This document shows positions 1 to 9,499 of a stretch of DNA of 64,000 bases, piece by piece. The position numbers and the translations under genes are program-made. The number at the start of each line of letters is the position of its first letter. Positions within the stretch are counted from its first letter, which is position 1. The notes under the pieces were generated by a model. That model had not been told where the DNA came from. It made no database searches and saw nothing but the letters and a program-made list of their open reading frames with translations. Origin of the DNA: Bradyrhizobium icense (GTDB lineage: Bacteria > Pseudomonadota > Alphaproteobacteria > Rhizobiales > Xanthobacteraceae); NCBI RefSeq assembly GCF_001693385.1, contig NZ_CP016428.1, forward strand, positions 310,001-374,000. Reading direction: 5' to 3'.

Positions 1-4
1 GCAA

Positions 5-1303
5 TTGCTGAAGCTCTCGATGCACGATCCGCTGACCGGTGAACTCAATCGCACGCACCTCATCGCCTCACTGGCGGAAGCGATCGAGGAAGCCGCGCGT
101 TTCCGATCGACCTGCGCCTTCATGCTGATCGGCATCGACCATTTGGCGCGCGTCAACGACGCCTTCGGCTTCGACGTCGCGGACGCCGTGATTGCCGAAG
201 TCGGAAAGCGCATCCGCGCCAAGCTGCGCGGCGGCGACGTGCTCGGGCGGTTCTCCGGCAACAAGTTCGGGCTGATCTTGAGGAACTGCACCGTCGACGA
301 CGCCAATATCGCGGCCGAGCGCTTCCTGGCAGGGATCCGCGACGAGGTAATCCCGACCAAATCCGGCCCCGTCTCGGTGACGGCATCGATCGGTGCGATC
401 AGCATCCCCCGTTACGCCCGTAATGCCGATGAGGCCGTCAACCGCGCACAGGAGACCCTCGACGGCGCCAAGCGCCGCCGCGCCGGATCGTTCTCGCTGT
501 GGAAGCCGAACGTCGAACGCGACGCCCAGCGCCGCGTCAACATCCGCGTCACCGACGAGATCGTCACTGCATTGAACGAGCGGCGGATCGTCACCGCCTT
601 CGAGCCCGTGGTCGAAGCGCGCTCGCGGCAGCCGGCGTTCTACGAATGCCTGGTGCGGATGGAGCAGGAGGACGGGCAGGCGCTGCTGGCGCCCGACATC
701 GTTCCGGTCGCCGAGCGATTGGGCCTGATCCGGCTGGTCGATCACCGCGTGCTCGAACTTGCGGTCGCTGAACTTGCGGCGTCGCCGAACGTGCGGCTCA
801 GCCTCAACATCTCGCCCGACACCACCATGGACCCGGATTGGTGGACCGGTATCGAATCGCTGATGCAGGCGCATCCCGGTGCCGGCGAGCGGCTGATCGT
901 CGAGATCACCGAAACGGTTGCGATCCAGGACATCGACGATATCAGGGGCTTCATCACACGACTGAAGAATTTCGGCAGCCAGATCGCGATCGACGATTTC
1001 GGCGCCGGCTACACCTCATTCCGCAACCTGCGCAAGCTCGGCGTCGACATCGTGAAGATCGATGGCGCCTTCGTGCAGAACATCGCGCGCTCCGCCGACG
1101 ATCGCGCCTTCGTGCATACCCTGATCGATCTGGCCAACCGCCTGCAGATCAAGACGGTCGCGGAGTGGGTGCAGGACGAGGAAGCCGCCGTGATGCTGCG
1201 CGAATGGGGCTGCGACTACATCCAGGGCCGCCTGATCGGGCTGGCGTCGCCGCAGCGTCCGTGGGCGGCGGCGGATGCGAGCGTGATGCCGGCGGCGGGG
1301 TAG
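5..1303 (+). CDS. GGDEF-EAL domain protein, 5' end cut by window edge
   Basis: This is the C-terminal part of a cyclic-di-GMP signalling protein. The frame is open to the window edge and begins inside the linker that leads into a GGDEF domain (HDPLTGELNR at residues 7-16 of the visible part), so the true start and any sensor domain lie upstream. The GGDEF domain (about 7-165) has a degenerate signature, SGNKF at 84-88, and so is probably not a diguanylate cyclase. The EAL domain (about 180-425) reads ECLVR at 214-218. It keeps the catalytic-type residues: NIS near 268, the Glu in ITET, DDFGAG at 330-335 and a Lys at 351. I infer a phosphodiesterase, possibly allosterically controlled by the dead GGDEF domain. 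A palindromic repeat follows the stop codon. Confidence 0.9.
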   Translation: MLKLSMHDPLTGELNRTHLIASLAEAIEEAARFRSTCAFMLIGIDHLARVNDAFGFDVADAVIAEVGKRIRAKLRGGDVLGRFSGNKFGLILRNCTVDDANIAAERFLAGIRDEVIPTKSGPVSVTASIGAISIPRYARNADEAVNRAQETLDGAKRRRAGSFSLWKPNVERDAQRRVNIRVTDEIVTALNERRIVTAFEPVVEARSRQPAFYECLVRMEQEDGQALLAPDIVPVAERLGLIRLVDHRVLELAVAELAASPNVRLSLNISPDTTMDPDWWTGIESLMQAHPGAGERLIVEITETVAIQDIDDIRGFITRLKNFGSQIAIDDFGAGYTSFRNLRKLGVDIVKIDGAFVQNIARSADDRAFVHTLIDLANRLQIKTVAEWVQDEEAAVMLREWGCDYIQGRLIGLASPQRPWAAADASVMPAAG

Positions 1304-1313
1304 CCTCTCTCCG

Positions 1314-1434
1314 CCTGTCCCTGCGAACGCAGGGACCTATACGCCGCGGCCCATCAGCGGGGCAATCGGGTAGACGGCTTCGCTAAACGATCAACGCTGG
1401 TAGTTATGAGTCCCTGCGTTGGCAGGGACGACAG
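1314..1434. repeat. Palindromic intergenic repeat (family A), copy 1
   Basis: The element is about 120 bp. Its left end reads CTGTCCCTGCGAACGCAGGG and its right end is the inverted counterpart, ending in GCAGGGACGACAG. Each end is itself a small hairpin. The middle contains a CGCCGCGG block that recurs in other copies. It lies between the 3' ends of the GGDEF-EAL gene and phaR, which converge on it. I see no ORF in it. Confidence 0.8.
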
Positions 1435-1460
1435 TGGAGAAAGTGAAACGAAGGAGAGTC

Positions 1461-2060
1461 CTATTCTTCCTTCTTCGGCTCTTTCGACATGCGCTCGAGG
1501 CGCTCCTGCATGTCCTTCATCTGGCGGCGAAGATCGTCGATATTGTCTCCGTCGGGCGACGACTCCGGCACCTTCTCCGGTTCGGGCGAGGTCGCTCCGG
1601 CGCGCGGCGGCACGAACGGCTTGAACATCGAAAACGTCTGCTGAAACAATTCCATGTTGCGGCGAACGTGTTCTTCGAGCGGTGCGAACGGCGTGCCGCT
1701 GAAGGTGTTGGTGAGCTGCTTGCGGAATTTTTCCTGTTCGCGCGTCAGCGTATCGATCGACTGTTCGAGATATTTCGGCACTACCAGTTGCATGCTGTCG
1801 CCGTAGAAGCGGATCAACTGCCGCAGGAAAGTGGTGGGCAACAGATTTTGTCCGGCCTTGTTTTCCTGCTCGAAAATGATCTGCGCCAGCACCTGGCGCG
1901 TAATATCGTCGCCGGTCTTGGCGTCGTAGACGAGAAAATCCTCGCCTTCCTTCACCATCGCTGCGAGATCCTCGAGCGTCACATAGGTGCTGGTGCCGGT
2001 ATTATAGAGCCGCCGGTTGGCGTACTTCTTGATGGTGGTAGGTTGTTCTGACTTTGCCAT
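1461..2060 (-). CDS. phaR: PHA synthesis regulator PhaR
   Basis: DNA-binding regulator of polyhydroxyalkanoate metabolism. PhaR proteins repress phasin and synthesis genes and are released by binding to polymer. The product is 199 residues from MAKSEQ. The N-terminal PHB/PHA-accumulation DNA-binding domain has the hallmark KKYANRRLYNTGTSTYV, followed by the regulator repeats rich in QIIFEQE and LIRFYGDSMQ motifs. The C-terminus is a charged, probably coiled tail (DDLRRQMKDMQERLERM). I chose ATG 2060 over an in-frame ATG at 2072 because the family begins at MAK; neither has a strong Shine-Dalgarno. It is divergent from phaA, the usual arrangement in Bradyrhizobium relatives. Confidence 0.93.
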   Translation of the reverse strand: MAKSEQPTTIKKYANRRLYNTGTSTYVTLEDLAAMVKEGEDFLVYDAKTGDDITRQVLAQIIFEQENKAGQNLLPTTFLRQLIRFYGDSMQLVVPKYLEQSIDTLTREQEKFRKQLTNTFSGTPFAPLEEHVRRNMELFQQTFSMFKPFVPPRAGATSPEPEKVPESSPDGDNIDDLRRQMKDMQERLERMSKEPKKEE

Positions 2061-3555
<1,495 letters not shown>

Positions 3556-3620
3556 ACTAAAGGCAGAGTGAGCGGTTGAATGATGAAAAGATCATCTCGC
3601 AACCGCGGCTCGAATTGGTA

Positions 3621-3660
3621 AAGATGAAATGCCCGGTCTCGCGCCGGGCATTTTCATCTT
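3621..3660 (+). terminator. Hairpin terminator after phaA
   Basis: A long stem AAGATGAAATGCCCGG / CCGGGCATTTTCATCTT encloses a short GC loop. The T-rich 3' arm makes it a plausible intrinsic terminator on the plus strand. It lies 66 nt after the phaA stop. Confidence 0.7.
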
Positions 3661-3677
3661 GTGGGGAGCGTTTTTAG

Positions 3678-3720
3678 GAACACGTGAAACAAGAACACTT
3701 GAAACAAGAACGCTTCACAA
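3678..3720. repeat. Three tandem 15-bp units upstream of phaB
   Basis: The unit GAACACTTGAAACAA occurs about three times in tandem, the third copy being shortened to GAACGCTTCACAA. The array ends about 70 bp before the phaB start. It could be a protein-binding array or a slippage product. Confidence 0.6.
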
Positions 3721-3793
3721 GCTGAAGATTGAGATTCGTCAAAAGACCGGGACAATTCCGGCGTACTAAGAGTTTACCAAGGAGGACTACGAC

Positions 3794-4519
3794 ATGGCAC
3801 GTGTGGCATTGGTTACGGGAGGTACGCGGGGCATTGGCGCTGCGATCAGCAAGGCACTGAAGGCTGCTGGCTACAAGGTTGCGGCAAGCTATGCCGGCAA
3901 CGATGCGGCCGCCGAGAAATTCAAATCCGAGACCGGCATCCCCGTCTACAAATGGGACGTCGCCTCGTTCGATGCTTGCGCCGAAGGCATCAAGAAGGTC
4001 GAGGCCGATCTCGGGCCGATCGACGTGCTGGTCAACAATGCCGGCATCACCAAGGACGGCGCCTTCCACAAGATGACGCTTGAGCAGTGGAACGCGGTGA
4101 TCAACACCAATCTCGGCTCGCTGTTCAACATGACGCGCCCGGTGATCGAAGGCATGCGCGCCCGCAAATTCGGCCGTATCATCAACATCTCCTCGATCAA
4201 CGGCCAGAAGGGACAATTCGGCCAGGTCAACTATTCCGCGGCCAAGGCCGGAGACATCGGCTTCACCAAGGCGCTGGCGCTGGAGAATGCCAAGGGCGGC
4301 GTGACCGTCAACGCGATCTGCCCCGGCTACATCAACACCGAGATGGTGCAGGCGGTGCCGAAGGAGGTGCTGGAGAAGAGCATTCTGCCGCTGATCCCGG
4401 TCAATCGCCTCGGCGAACCCGAAGAGATCGCCCGCGCGGTGGTGTTCCTGGCTGCCGACGAGGCCGGCGGCATCACCGGCTCGACCATGACGATCAACGG
4501 CGGGCAGTACATGGTTTGA
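3794..4519 (+). CDS. phaB: Acetoacetyl-CoA reductase
   Basis: NADPH-dependent short-chain dehydrogenase that reduces acetoacetyl-CoA to (R)-3-hydroxybutyryl-CoA, the second step of PHB synthesis. The product is 241 residues, normal for PhaB. It shows the nucleotide-binding TGGTRGIG at 8-15, NNAG at 81-84, a catalytic Ser at 133/134, and YSAAK with Tyr147 and Lys151. AAGGAGG sits 8-10 nt before the ATG. The polymerase gene (phaC) is not in the window. Confidence 0.97.
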   Translation: MARVALVTGGTRGIGAAISKALKAAGYKVAASYAGNDAAAEKFKSETGIPVYKWDVASFDACAEGIKKVEADLGPIDVLVNNAGITKDGAFHKMTLEQWNAVINTNLGSLFNMTRPVIEGMRARKFGRIINISSINGQKGQFGQVNYSAAKAGDIGFTKALALENAKGGVTVNAICPGYINTEMVQAVPKEVLEKSILPLIPVNRLGEPEEIARAVVFLAADEAGGITGSTMTINGGQYMV

Positions 4520-4561
4520 TCGACGCCCGTCTTTGATTGCACGCAGTCACGGACTGTAGAA

Positions 4562-4656
4562 CGTCATCATGCCCGGGCTTGCCCCGGGCATCCATGTCTT
4601 TACAACGAACGGCAGAAAGACGTGGATGGCCGGGATGAATCCGGCCATGGCGGAAG
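4562..4656. repeat. Palindromic repeat (family D), full copy
   Basis: Two hairpins, CATGCCCGGG/CCCCGGGCAT and GGCCGGGAT/ATCCGGCCATG, flank an inner inverted repeat (ATCCATGTCTTT / AAAGACGTGGAT). Half copies occur near 24053 and 52884. It lies between phaB and the next gene and creates a false N-terminal extension on that gene. Confidence 0.7.
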
Positions 4657-4679
4657 AAGCTGATCAATTGCCGAAACTC

Positions 4680-5549
4680 ATGACTCCCCGTGCCGCCACG
4701 CTGATCGGACTGACCGCGATCCTGATGTGGTCGCTGCTCTCGGTCCTGACGGTTGCGACAGGAAAGATCCCGGCGTTCCAGCTCGCCGCCATGACGTTTG
4801 CGATCGGCGCCCTGGTTGCTTTCGCAAGTTTCCTGTTCCGGCCCGCCGCCTTTGGCGCGTTGAAGCAGCCACCGGTCGCCTGGGTCGTCGGGGTCGGTGG
4901 CTTGTTCGGCTATCACGCGCTGTATTTCCTCGCGCTGCGCTTTGCGCCGCCGGCGGAAGCCGGCCTGTTGAATTACCTCTGGCCGCTCCTGATCGTGCTG
5001 TTCTCGTCGCTGCTGCCGGGCGAGCGGCTGGCGCCGCATCACATCATCGGTGCGTTGCTCGGGCTTGCCGGCACGGTGCTGCTGTTCGCCGGCAATACCG
5101 GTAGCTTTACGTCCGGCCAGATCCCGGGGCTGGCTGCGGCCTTTGTCGCCGCCTTCGTGTGGGCCGCCTATTCGGTGATGTCGCGCAAGCTCAAGGCGGT
5201 GCCGACGGATGCGGTCGCCGGGTTCTGTCTTGCCACTGCGCTGCTGGCTGCGCTCGTGCACATCATGGTGGAGAAGACGGTCTGGCCGGAAACGATCGGC
5301 CAGTGGCTTGCCGTCCTGGCGCTCGGCGTCGGACCGGTCGGCGCGGCGTTCTTTGTCTGGGACGTCGGCATGAAGCGCGGCGATATTCGCGTGCTCGGCG
5401 CGGCGTCCTACGCGACGCCATTGCTATCGACGGCATTTCTGATTCTTGCCGGCTTCGCCCAGCCGACCGCCACGATCGCCATCGCCGCGATTCTGGTCGC
5501 CGGCGGCGGCCTGATCGCGGCGAAGGATATGGTTTGGAAAAAGATGTAG
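4680..5549 (+). CDS. EamA/DMT-family exporter, YddG-like
   Basis: Inner-membrane transporter of the drug/metabolite superfamily, about 289 residues with ten predicted hydrophobic helices in two EamA repeats. The start ATLIGLTAILMWSLLSVL and the PAEAGLLNYLWPLLIVL segment resemble YddG-type aromatic amino-acid exporters; the substrate here is inferred only. An in-frame ATG at 4569 would add residues encoded by the family D repeat, so I reject it. ATG 4647 is an alternative start. The stop is followed by a small inverted repeat (GATGGGTT/AACCCATC). Confidence 0.85.
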   Translation: MTPRAATLIGLTAILMWSLLSVLTVATGKIPAFQLAAMTFAIGALVAFASFLFRPAAFGALKQPPVAWVVGVGGLFGYHALYFLALRFAPPAEAGLLNYLWPLLIVLFSSLLPGERLAPHHIIGALLGLAGTVLLFAGNTGSFTSGQIPGLAAAFVAAFVWAAYSVMSRKLKAVPTDAVAGFCLATALLAALVHIMVEKTVWPETIGQWLAVLALGVGPVGAAFFVWDVGMKRGDIRVLGAASYATPLLSTAFLILAGFAQPTATIAIAAILVAGGGLIAAKDMVWKKM

Positions 5550-5620
5550 ATGGGTTTCGCTTCTGCTCAACCCATCCTACGAGGACTGATCGTGGCGAGA
5601 GACATGATGTGGCGGAAGTC

Positions 5621-5883
5621 TTAGGCGGCAGGCTTCCAGCCCGGTGGCTTGTGCACCGCTTCCGGAATTTGCCCGAGTTCCGAGTGCTGCAGCTTCTCGG
5701 ACGTCAGTCCGTAGAGTTGCTGGAAGCTCATGATCAGCGGCCGCCATCTGCCCACCATGCCGACGACATCGGCGCGAGGTTGAATGAACCGTCCTCATTG
5801 GTCGAGCCGATCAGAACCACCGGCGTGCCGAAATAGAGAATCGCCGGTTCGATCTGATGTGAAACGCTGAATGTCCCGTGCAT
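5621..5883 (-). pseudogene. Flavin reductase-like domain protein, internally deleted and frameshifted
   Basis: The first 45 or so residues match the start of flavin-reductase-like FMN-binding proteins (YFGTPVVLIGSTNEDG, then LAPMSSAWW). Immediately after AWW the reading continues only in another frame with what looks like the family C-terminus (GRWRPLIMSFQQLYGLTSEK ending in HKPPGWKPAA and TAA at 5621-5623). Intact relatives are roughly 200 residues or longer, so well over 100 residues are missing and the remaining ends are out of frame. The ATG is at 5883. Confidence 0.75.
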
Positions 5884-6007
5884 TTTCCGCTTCTCGTGTT
5901 GCGGGGCGGAAACTAAGTTCAAGTGCGCATTAAACCCACCCGATTCCCGATCATTCGCCACCGTTGAACCGCTCTTGGTAAAGCCCGGCTTGTAGCTCTC
6001 TCGCCCG

Positions 6008-6466
6008 TCACGTTTTCACACGCAGGGCAGCAAGCGTCGCGACACAAAACGCCAGCAACGTCACGCCCGCGTTGACGGCGTGGGAATATTCCCAGTGCCG
6101 GCGCGAGGCTTGCCAATCCTTGGGCTTCACAGTCCAGTTGTCGGTGGCGACGTTGACCGGGTTGGTCCAGATCAGGAAAATTGCCAGATTGACGAGGATG
6201 AGAGCCGCTGCGGCCACCGCAAGCCAAAGTGCCAGTTGGTCACCTCTGACTTCGACCGCGAGAGCCAGGTTGGCAATCAACGCCGCCGGCAAGAACAGGC
6301 CGATCACCCACCAGCCGACATAGATGCGTTGGACCACGAAGTAGTCCTGCTCGGACATCTGCATCTTGTGGCGCAGTTCGAACAGATGCGCAGCCGGAGC
6401 GATGACGGCAAGGCCGGTGAGAATGACTGCCAGGAATCGAATGATCATCGGAGCGGCTTCCGTCAT
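6008..6466 (-). CDS. Small integral membrane protein (DUF1772-like)
   Basis: A predicted inner-membrane protein of about 152 residues with four hydrophobic segments (starting near IIRFLAVILTGLAVI, YVGWWVIGLFLPAALIANL, LWLAVAAAALILVNLAIF and the C-terminal VTLLAFCVATLAAL). The pattern and the conserved NPVN and W residues suggest a DUF1772/anthrone-oxygenase-like four-helix protein, but this is a weak call. Starts at 6466 (MTEAAP) or 6448 (MIIRF) both fit. An ATG at 6556 would add an unconvincing polar extension. The next gene, DUF985, ends 160 nt upstream on the same strand. Confidence 0.6.
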   Translation of the reverse strand: MTEAAPMIIRFLAVILTGLAVIAPAAHLFELRHKMQMSEQDYFVVQRIYVGWWVIGLFLPAALIANLALAVEVRGDQLALWLAVAAAALILVNLAIFLIWTNPVNVATDNWTVKPKDWQASRRHWEYSHAVNAGVTLLAFCVATLAALRVKT

Positions 6467-6628
6467 GCAAGTGGGACGGCGCGCAGCATTCGAACCCGCA
6501 TGGCCGAAAGACCGGACCGGGTCGCGGCTCGCCCGCAGGCTGCTTTTCGCTACCAACCTCGTGGTCCGGCCGGCGTTCCAGCGATTATCGGGAGGCTGGC
6601 CGGCGATTCACGCGCGCCTCCGCGCATC

Positions 6629-7063
6629 TCATCGCGAAGGGAACCAATCCGGTTTTGCCAGCTCAAACTTCGCAAAATCGAATCCGGGCGCGACGGTGCA
6701 TCCGACCAGCGTCCAGGCGCCGTTGCTTTCAGCGGACTGCCAGGCGTGCGGAGGCACAACAGCTTGCGGAACTTCGCCGCCAGCGAGATCGGGCCCAAGT
6801 TTGACGCTGCGTCGGCCGCCGTCATCGGCGATCTGCAGCGTCAGTGACGCGCCTGCGTAGTAATGCCAGACCTCCACCGCATCGATGCGGTGCCAGTGCG
6901 AGCGCTCGCCGCGTGCCAGCAGGAAGTAGATTGCGGTCGATCGCGAACGGCCGTCGGCGTCCACGCTGGTGTCGCGAAACGTCTCGCGATAATGCCCGCC
7001 TTCGGGATGCGGCCTAAGGTCGAGCCGCGCGATGATCTCGGCCGCTTGTTTCGAAAGCGCCAT
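6629..7063 (-). CDS. Cupin-fold DUF985 protein
   Basis: A 144-residue cupin superfamily protein of the DUF985 type. Characteristic stretches are LRPHPEGGHYRET, STAIYFLLARGERSHWHRID, EVWHYYAGASL and VPPHAWQSAES. The His/Glu residues in these motifs line the cupin barrel, and the family is of uncertain biochemical function. Its ATG overlaps the gloB stop by one base (TGATG), so the two are translationally coupled. Confidence 0.88.
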   Translation of the reverse strand: MALSKQAAEIIARLDLRPHPEGGHYRETFRDTSVDADGRSRSTAIYFLLARGERSHWHRIDAVEVWHYYAGASLTLQIADDGGRRSVKLGPDLAGGEVPQAVVPPHAWQSAESNGAWTLVGCTVAPGFDFAKFELAKPDWFPSR

Positions 7064-7830
7064 CAGGACTTGTTCTTGCGTTCGCGCAGTTCGCCGAATA
7101 CTTCGACGGCGCTGGCACCCTTCATGTGCAGCTTGGCCGCCACCGACGGCTCGTCGGCGCGCAGGAACACGTTGGCCTTTTTCTCCTCCCCGAGCAGCAC
7201 CGGAATCGTCGGCTTGTTCTCGGCGCGCAGCCGGGTCACTTCCTCGGCGCGCGCCTTCAGCGCCGGATTGTCGCCGTCGACGGTGAGCGCGAACTTGACG
7301 TTGGAAGCGGTATATTCATGGCCGCAATAGAGCTTGAAATCGTCAGGCAGCGCGCGGAGTTTCAGCAACGAATCCCACATCATCGGATAATTGCCCTCGA
7401 ACACCCGGCCGCAGCCGATCGAGAACAGCGTATCGGCGGCGAACACCGCTTTCTCCGTATCGAACACGTAGGAAATGTGATCGAGGGTGTGGCCGGGCGT
7501 TTCCAGCACGCGCGCCAGCAGACTTCCCACCTTGATCACGTCGCCATGGGCGGCGCGCAGGTCGACATTGGCAATCTTGGTGGACTTGTCATGCGGTGCA
7601 ACGACGCGGCAATGATACTTCTGTTTCAGCTCGGCGATGCCGCCAACATGGTCATGATGGTGATGAGTGACGAGAATATCCGTCAGCGTCCAGCCCTCAC
7701 GCTCCAGTGCCTTGATGATCGGGGCGGCTTCCGGCGCGTCGATCGATGCGGTGGCCTTGGTCGCGGGATCGTGGATCAAATAGCCGAAATTGTCGTTGAG
7801 GCAGGTGAAGGTGCGAATTTCCGCGGCCAT
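7063..7830 (-). CDS. gloB: Hydroxyacylglutathione hydrolase (glyoxalase II)
   Basis: Hydrolyses S-D-lactoylglutathione to lactate and glutathione, completing methylglyoxal detoxification in the cytoplasm. The 255-residue metallo-beta-lactamase-fold protein has the dinuclear metal motif THHHHDHVGG at 55-64. The later His/Asp ligands lie in ETPGHTLDHISY and FAADTLFSIGCGR, and the C-terminal substrate-binding segment contains YCGHEYTASN. The length is normal. It is followed by the DUF985 gene and divergent from a methyltransferase gene. Confidence 0.95.
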   Translation of the reverse strand: MAAEIRTFTCLNDNFGYLIHDPATKATASIDAPEAAPIIKALEREGWTLTDILVTHHHHDHVGGIAELKQKYHCRVVAPHDKSTKIANVDLRAAHGDVIKVGSLLARVLETPGHTLDHISYVFDTEKAVFAADTLFSIGCGRVFEGNYPMMWDSLLKLRALPDDFKLYCGHEYTASNVKFALTVDGDNPALKARAEEVTRLRAENKPTIPVLLGEEKKANVFLRADEPSVAAKLHMKGASAVEVFGELRERKNKS

Positions 7831-7950
7831 GACAGCTCCTGATTCAGGCTTTCAGCCCCATTTAATCCGAAAGAAATATGGCGTTAACGCTTGCGCGGCA
7901 ATGCCATTTTCGGCGCGCCGCAACGAAACACGGTGTGGTAGATTGCGCCC

Positions 7951-8697
7951 ATGACCATCGACGTCATCGATCTCCGCGACTTCTATTCGCAGCGCCTCGG
8001 CATCGTGGCGCGGCAGTTGATCAACCGCGGCATACGAGCGCGCTGGCCCGAAGCTGCAGGGCAGCGCGTTCTCGGGCTCGGCTATCCGACGCCCTATCTC
8101 GGGCTGTTTCGTGAGGATTCGGAGCGCTGCATCGCCTTCATGCCGGCGGCGCAGGGCGTCTTGAAGTGGCCGACCGGGCGGCCTGCGCTGGCTTCGCTGA
8201 TCGATGAATTCTCGATGCCATTGCCGGACGCTGCGGTTGACCGCATTCTGCTGGTCCATGCGCTGGAAATGTCCGACGATCCGGAGCGCTTGTTGCGCGA
8301 GGTGTGGCGGATACTGGCGCCATCCGGCCGGCTGATTGCGGTGATCCCGAACCGGCGGGGCGTCTGGACGCGCACCGACAATACGCCGTTCGGTCACGGC
8401 CGGCCCTATTCGCGCGCGCAGATCACGCAATTGCTGCGGCAGACCTGGTTCACGCCGGCGTCGTGGGGCGAAGCGCTGTTTCTGCCGCCGGTCGGCAATA
8501 GCTGGTTTCTGCGCTCCGCGATGGCGTGGGAGCGTGTCGGCGCCGCGCTGTCGCTGCCGTTCGCCGGCGTCCATATCGTGGAAGCGACCAAACAGGTCTA
8601 TCGCGCGATCCCCGCGGGCCGCGAACGCACGCGGCTGATTCCGTCTCTGGAGCCAGTGCTGGTGCCGTCGTCGACGGCGACGCGGGACAAGGCATAG
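7951..8697 (+). CDS. SAM-dependent methyltransferase, class I
   Basis: A 248-residue protein with a Methyltransf_11-like core. It has a recognisable acidic loop and post-motif (DAAVDRILLVHALEMSDDPE) and a motif like LREVWRILAPSGRLIAVIPN. The glycine-rich motif I is atypical (QRVLGLGYPTPYLGLF), so SAM binding is inferred from the fold rather than a textbook signature. The substrate is unknown. It is transcribed divergently from gloB, which makes a shared promoter region of about 120 bp. Confidence 0.8.
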   Translation: MTIDVIDLRDFYSQRLGIVARQLINRGIRARWPEAAGQRVLGLGYPTPYLGLFREDSERCIAFMPAAQGVLKWPTGRPALASLIDEFSMPLPDAAVDRILLVHALEMSDDPERLLREVWRILAPSGRLIAVIPNRRGVWTRTDNTPFGHGRPYSRAQITQLLRQTWFTPASWGEALFLPPVGNSWFLRSAMAWERVGAALSLPFAGVHIVEATKQVYRAIPAGRERTRLIPSLEPVLVPSSTATRDKA

Positions 8698-8704
8698 GCC
8701 TTTT

Positions 8705-8742
8705 CGTCGTCCCTGCGAACGCATGCGTCCGCAGGGACGACG
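8705..8742. repeat. Family A repeat, single hairpin copy
   Basis: A compact hairpin with GTCGTCCCTGCGAACGCATG and the inverted GCAGGGACGAC. It sits between the convergent methyltransferase and DUF4167 genes and may act as a bidirectional terminator. Confidence 0.7.
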
Positions 8743-8758
8743 ATTGTGGGTGAACTAC

Positions 8759-9499
8759 TTACTCATTCCCGGGATTGAAGTCTTCGCTTGGCGCGGCAGG
8801 CGCGGCCATGCTGTCGGGACGCGGGCCGTGCGGCCGGCGGCGCCGGCGCGGGAAACGCTCGCCGCGGCCTCCCTCTTCGTATCCGCCGGGCGTGCCGTTC
8901 ACCTGCGGCTGCGGGCCGGTGATGAAGGAGGGCAGGCGATCGACGCCGCCGGTATCGGCAATCACCGGCTGTGGCTGGGGTTGCGGCTGATACTGCGGCT
9001 GCGGACGGTGCTCGCGTTCGCGATGGTGTTCGCGCGGCTGCTGGTCGCGTTGGTAGGGCTGGCCGTCGCCGCGCTGTTCACGCGGATTGTTGTCGCGGAT
9101 GTAGGGCTGCGGCTGCTGCGGGACGAAGCCCGGCTCCTGGCCGAAATGCGAAAAACCCTCGCCGTCGTCGTCGCCTTCTTCCGCCGGCTGCATTTCGGGG
9201 TCGACGCGCGGCTGCGGCTGGTTCTGCCGGAACTGCTCCTGCGCGGCAGCGATCAGGCGAAAATAATGCTCGGCGTGCTGGTAATAATTCTCGGCCGCGA
9301 CCGGATCGCCGGAAGAGCGCGCGTCGCGCGCCAACTGGACGTATTTTTCGGCAACGTGCGAAGCGGTGCCGCGGATCTTGATATCGGGTCCGTTCGATTC
9401 GAACACCCGGGTCATCGGGTTTTGACCACGCCGGTTATTGTTGTTGTTATTGTTGTTATTCCGGTTGCGCATCCGCTTGTTGTTTTGACCGTTTCTCAT
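8759..9499 (-). CDS. DUF4167 protein with Asn-rich N-terminus
   Basis: A 246-residue protein of the alphaproteobacterial DUF4167 family. After a basic start there is an uninterrupted run of nine Asn (about residues 14-22) followed by the conserved block TRVFESNGPDIKIRGTASHV and ARSSGDPVAAENYYQHAEHY (about 30-85), which is the DUF4167 domain. The rest is low-complexity Gln/Pro/Arg-rich sequence, likely disordered. The function is unknown; the composition would suit RNA binding or condensate formation, but that is inference. The poly-Asn run is encoded by mixed AAC/AAT codons. Confidence 0.9.
   Translation of the reverse strand: MRNGQNNKRMRNRNNNNNNNNNRRGQNPMTRVFESNGPDIKIRGTASHVAEKYVQLARDARSSGDPVAAENYYQHAEHYFRLIAAAQEQFRQNQPQPRVDPEMQPAEEGDDDGEGFSHFGQEPGFVPQQPQPYIRDNNPREQRGDGQPYQRDQQPREHHREREHRPQPQYQPQPQPQPVIADTGGVDRLPSFITGPQPQVNGTPGGYEEGGRGERFPRRRRRPHGPRPDSMAAPAAPSEDFNPGNE

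Noticed and set aside
4569..4679. N-terminal extension of the EamA exporter beginning MPGLAPGIHVF
   Set aside because: These residues are encoded by the family D palindromic repeat, which occurs in other intergenic sites.
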